Part shown: positions 60,400 through 64,000 of the stretch, piece by piece
Numbering within the stretch: the stretch's first letter is position 1
How the letters are laid out: every line of letters begins with the position of its first letter
Assembly: GCF_019097595.1 (NCBI RefSeq)
Contig: NC_080718.1
Span: 12,184,657-12,248,656 of the forward strand
Origin: Hemibagrus wyckioides
Lineage: Eukaryota > Chordata > Actinopteri > Siluriformes > Bagridae
Direction: 5' to 3'
DNA length: 64,000 bases
Notes under the pieces: generated by a model
What the model saw: only the letters and a program-made list of their open reading frames with translations
The model's database searches: none
Told to the model about the DNA's origin: nothing
Made by a program: the position numbers and the translations under genes

Positions 60400-61536
60400 C
60401 CTCGCCATTGAGAGGCTTCAAACAGGATGTTCTCAGAGGGAAGTGGCCACTGAGCTTAGAGTGTCACAGAGTGTCATCAGCAGGTTGCGACAGAGATACG
60501 GAGAGACTGGAAGAGTCACAGAAAGGCGTAGAAGTGGACATCCTTCAGCCACATCCCACGTTGATGACCCCTTCATTGTGAACAGTGCCCTGCGGAACCA
60601 GATGATGAATGCTACTCAACTCCAGGCACATTTAAGGGAGGTGAGAGGCACCCAAGTGTCACGTCAGACCATTCGAATCCGTTTACATCAGCGTGGTCTG
60701 CGTGCTAGACGACCTGCAAGGGTACCTGACCACACCACCAGGTACAGGTGCCATCGTCTTGCATGGGCCAGGGAGCATTTACGCTGGACGAGGGACCTCA
60801 GTGCTGTTCTCTGATGAAAGTCGATTCACGTTGAGCAGAAATGATGGCCACCAACGATGTTGGAGACGTCAAGGAGAGCGCTATGAATCAGCCACTGTTG
60901 TGGTGGTGTTACAGTCTGGGCAGGTGTGTCTACTCAATACAGAACTGCCCTACATCTTGTGAATGGTACAGTGACAAGCCAGTACTACCTGAATAACATC
61001 ATTAATCCAGTCATTGTGCCCCTGGCCTAATTTCATCTTCATGGACAACAATGCTCCAGCTCATTGAGGTCGCATCATTAGGGAACGGCTGCTGGAGGCT
61101 GGGGTACCTCAAATGGAGTGGCCTGCACTTTCTCCAGACCTGAATCCCATCGAAAACCTATGGGATCAGCTGAGTCGCCGTGTAGAGGCTCATAACCCTG
61201 CACCCCAGAACCTCAATGACCTGAGGGCCGCCCTTCAAGAAGAGTGGTCAAGAAGTCGACTCGTGAATAGCATGAGACATCATTGTCAAACTGTAACTGA
61301 TGGTCAAGGGCACATGACAAATTATTGAGACATTGACATTTTTAGTTGTGGTATACCCACAACTGTTGTTGGCTTTTGTTTCAATAAATTGTTTGAGATG
61401 AGGAAATCACCACTGCATGCTTCTACTTAAATGCCTGACTTTCATGATATAATATCACTGTAGTGTGAACTTTTTACATTTTCCATACATTTCACCCAAA
61501 AGCCAAATATCCTTAACTTTTTGTGAGTAGTATATA
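60400..61536 (+). mobile_element. Tc1-like transposon, 5'-truncated
   Basis: A transposase text on the + strand is followed by a clear 3' terminus (AGCCAAATATCCTTAACTTT TTGTGAGTAGTA, 61502-61533). No matching 5' inverted repeat was found; the left side passes into the AT/GT microsatellite at 60134-60237. The next Tc1 element starts at 61539, only a few bases further on. Confidence 0.8.
60443..61328 (+). pseudogene. Tc1 transposase pseudogene of the 60400-61536 element
   Basis: Readable text begins in YLAIERLQTGCSQREVATEL (about 60398) and runs through the helix-turn-helix SQSVISRLRQRYGETGRV and RARRPARVPDHT to about 60800, where a frameshift precedes VLFSDESRFTLS (first catalytic Asp). Further breaks follow near 60890. 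The second catalytic position reads MDNNAPAH, with Asn where this family has Asp, and the next codon after His is a TGA that would be a CGA before a C-to-T change. SPDLNPIENLWDQLSRRV and a terminal stop at 61328 survive. Inactive. Confidence 0.9.
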
Positions 61537-61538
61537 TA

Positions 61539-62278
61539 CACTGAACAACATTATAAACGCAACACTTTTGTTTTTGCCCCCATTTTTCATGAGCTGAACT
61601 CAAAGATCTAAGACTTTTTGTATGTACACAAAAATACGCCTGCCCATACCATAACCCCACCGCCACCATAGGCCACTCGATCCACAACGTTGACATCAGC
61701 AAACCGCTCATACACCATACACGCTGCCTGCCATCTGCCCTGTACAGTGAAAACCGGGATTCATCCGTGAGGAGAACACCTCTCCAAAGTGCCAGACGCC
61801 ATCGACTGTGAGCATTTGCCCACTCAAGTCGGTTACGACGACGAACTGCAGTCAGGTTGAGACCCCGATGAGATGCCTTTGGAGACAGCTTATGGTAGAG
61901 AAATGAACATTCAATTCACGGGTAACAGCTCTGGTGGACATTCCTGCAGTCATCATGCCAATTGCACGCTCCCTCAAAACTTGCGACATCTGTGGCATTG
62001 TGCTGTGTGATAAAACTGCACAGTTTAGAGTGGCCTTTTATTGTGGCCAGCCTAAGGCACACCTGTGCAATAATCATGCTGATATGCCACACCTGTGAGG
62101 TGGATGGATTATCTCAGCAAAGGAGAAGTGCTCACTAACAGATTTAGACAGATTTGTGAACAATATTTGAGAGAAATAGGCCTTTTGTGTACATAGAAAA
62201 AGTCTTAGATCTTTGAGTTCAGGTCATGAGCTCATGGGGGCAAAAACAAAAGTGTTGCATTTATAATTTTGTTCAGTA
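61539..62278 (-). mobile_element. Tc1 deletion derivative with about 85-bp terminal repeats
   Basis: Left CACTGAACAACATTATAAAC and its following bases to about 61632 recur as the reverse complement at 62185-62278 (ending ATTTATAATTTTGTTCAGTA). Inside, the - strand keeps only part of a transposase: a Gly-rich GGGGVMVWAG segment (61635-61670) and a LLTDESRFSL segment with the first catalytic Asp (about 61760). The N-terminal and C-terminal parts are missing. Confidence 0.88.
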
Positions 62279-62334
62279 TAGTGTGTATATATATATATAT
62301 ATATATACACACACAAGTAGTGTATATATATATA

Positions 62335-62345
62335 CGGCCCACCAC

Positions 62346-62390
<45 letters not shown>

Positions 62391-62397
62391 TGGGCCG
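62335..62397. repeat. Palindrome with an AT microsatellite core
   Basis: Arms CGGCCCACCA (62335-62344) and TGGTGGGCCG (62388-62397) are exact reverse complements around (AT)n. The AT array on the left side (62285-62307) also ends in complementary TACAC/GTGTA words. Confidence 0.88.
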
Positions 62398-62830
62398 TCA
62401 GCACTTCATTTTTCCATGAATGTGTATTAAATTATTCCCAGTAGTCTATTCTTTACATTTCATACTTTTTCTCTCAGCTGCACTGCTTCCAGTAGTGTGT
62501 ATTTATGATAAGAGTATTTATCCAATCATATTTCAGCCAGTGGCTGACATCATGTGTTGCCAGGGTGAAAGAAATCTGCCTTAAGGCCTTCAGAATCAAT
62601 AGTGCAGGCGTCTGTAGCTTAAAATAAGTGGCAATGAAATTGTTACCTTAACCAATCAGATTTCGAGTTGGCATCACTGGGGCCATCTCAGGCATGCAAT
62701 TACGTCAGCAATTTTCCATCCTTTGATTGGATAATTAGAGTAGTCAGAGTCAGCAAACCGCACATATACATTGTTTCTATATTCACTGCGTCTCATTTAG
62801 GATGCTGCGTCCTCCAGAGATTGCAGTTTG
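62388..62830. mobile_element. Possible hAT-type nonautonomous element fragment
   Basis: TGGTGGGCCGTCAGCACTTC resembles the terminus of some fish and tetrapod hAT elements (CAGTGG-GGGCCGT). The sequence to its right is non-coding and of a different composition from its surroundings. No opposite terminus or 8-bp target duplication was seen, so this is a weak call. Confidence 0.25.
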
Positions 62831-63249
62831 CTGCATACGTCATCAAGAATGTCTTTTTTGAGAAAAGTAATCGTAATAAAATTGACTATTCCTTGTGAGA
62901 AATACTGTAGCCTAATTTCTTTTTTACTTTATTTAACGATTGATTAGTATCTATTGCTGTGGAATCATAATGATGGTATAGAGGTGGATTAATTCAGGAA
63001 GTTAAATCTAAATCAAATTAATATTAATATATATGTCCTTTGGCTTCAAACCAGGATCAATTCTTACATCTGAACACTTACACAAAATCAGGGATTTTGT
63101 AGAATCAGAGTCAAGTGTATGATTAACCAATTATACCAAGCAAGTGCCAATGAACATCAATTTCACATGTAGGTTGATACACAGGCATTAAGTGAAAGAG
63201 AAACAGCTGTGTATTAGGCTTAGAACTGGGTGAGGAACAAACAAACTCT

Positions 63250-64000
63250 GCTACTAGAGTGAGGTCGTGGAAGACAGTTTTGTGTCACAAGTCATACAGC
63301 AGGGCAAGACTGAGCACAGCAACAAGACACAAGGTAGTTATACAGCATCAGCAAGGTCTCACCCAGGCAAAGATTTTAAAGCAGACTGGGCTTTAAAGAT
63401 GTGCTGTTCAAGCTTTTTTGATGAAATAGGCAATGCGAGGACCATAGACGCAGTGATTGGCCAAGGAAACTTAATTCACCAGATGAAAGACACATCATGC
63501 TTACGTTTCAACATCGGAAGATGACCAGCAGTGCCATCAGGAAAGAACTGGTGGAAACCAGTAGGACCCATATACTGTACTCTCTGGAGAAGTGTGGCCA
63601 GAAGTGGTCTACATGGAAGAATTACATCCAAAAAGCCACATTTTCGACGTTGAAACAAAGCTAAACTATGCACAACAACATAAGAACTGGGATGCAGAAA
63701 AATGGCAGCAGGTTCTCTGGACTGAGGAGTCAAAATGTGAAATATTTGGCTGTAGCAGGAGGTAGGTCAGTTTGCAGAAAGGCTGGAGAGCAGTCTGCAG
63801 GCAACAGTGAAGCATGCTGAAGGTTCCTTAAAATTTGAGCCAGCATTTCTGCAAATGGAGTTGGAGATTTGGTCAGGATTAATGACACAGTGCTGAGAAA
63901 TGATCCATTAGGCAATAGCCATCATGGGAGGTGTCTGATTGGCCCGAAATTTATTCTGCAGCAGGACTATAATCCTAAACATACAGCCAGTGTCATTAAG
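63250..64000 (+). pseudogene. Tc1 transposase remnant running off the window
   Basis: The + strand reads a decayed transposase. DNA-binding-domain-like text lies at 63420-63560, TEESKCEIFGC at 63722-63760 corresponds to the first catalytic motif (T-D-E-S) with Asp changed to Glu, and FILQQDYNPKHTASVIK at the very end is the second catalytic Asp motif. Frames change at least three times. The element continues beyond position 64000; its left terminus was not identified. Confidence 0.75.

Overview
This is a vertebrate nuclear window, almost certainly from a teleost and probably an ostariophysan such as a catfish or a relative. The evidence is split genes with GT-AG introns of 4 to 13 kb, AT-rich intergenic DNA full of AT, GA, CA and AAT microsatellites, and a repeat load dominated by decayed Tc1/mariner transposons plus tRNA-derived SINEs of the kind common in carps and catfishes. 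The species assignment is inference. There is no bacterial or viral gene content, CRISPR array or operon.

Two protein-coding genes are supported, in convergent orientation. At the left edge is the last coding exon of gdf7 (BMP12) on the + strand (249-1213), with its acceptor site, a prodomain segment, a furin-type site, a glycine-rich linker and the complete seven-cysteine ligand domain. Its first exon lies outside the window. From 47203 down to 7888 on the - strand is a complete six-exon coding sequence for LDAH, the lipid droplet-associated serine hydrolase. It gives 326 residues, phases match at all five splice junctions, and the Ser-Asp-His triad is intact. gdf7 and ldah lie tail to tail about 6.7 kb apart, stop to stop. 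The same neighbour pair is found on human 2p24, so this is a conserved vertebrate block. The two products act in unrelated processes (secreted BMP signalling; lipid droplets).

Layout: 1-4295 gdf7 exon and probable long 3' UTR; 4296-7264 intergenic, with a large AT palindrome; 7265-8079 ldah last exon and probable 3' UTR; 8080-47043 ldah introns and exons, carrying at least six Tc1-like elements, one or two MITE-like copies, SINEs and microsatellites; 47044-47203 first coding exon; 47204-64000 upstream of ldah, with a possible untranslated ldah exon near 49.9 kb and many more transposons, among them one Tc1 copy (48429-49660) that appears to need only one frameshift to explain its inactivity.

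I found no convincing new biological system. The most unusual structural signals are three AT microsatellites, each at the centre of a unique inverted repeat (5293-5526, 17858-17951, 62335-62397), an IR/DR-type Tc1 element, nested insertions that give a relative order of transposon activity, and two independent deletion derivatives of one Tc1 family that keep only the DNA-binding part of the transposase.
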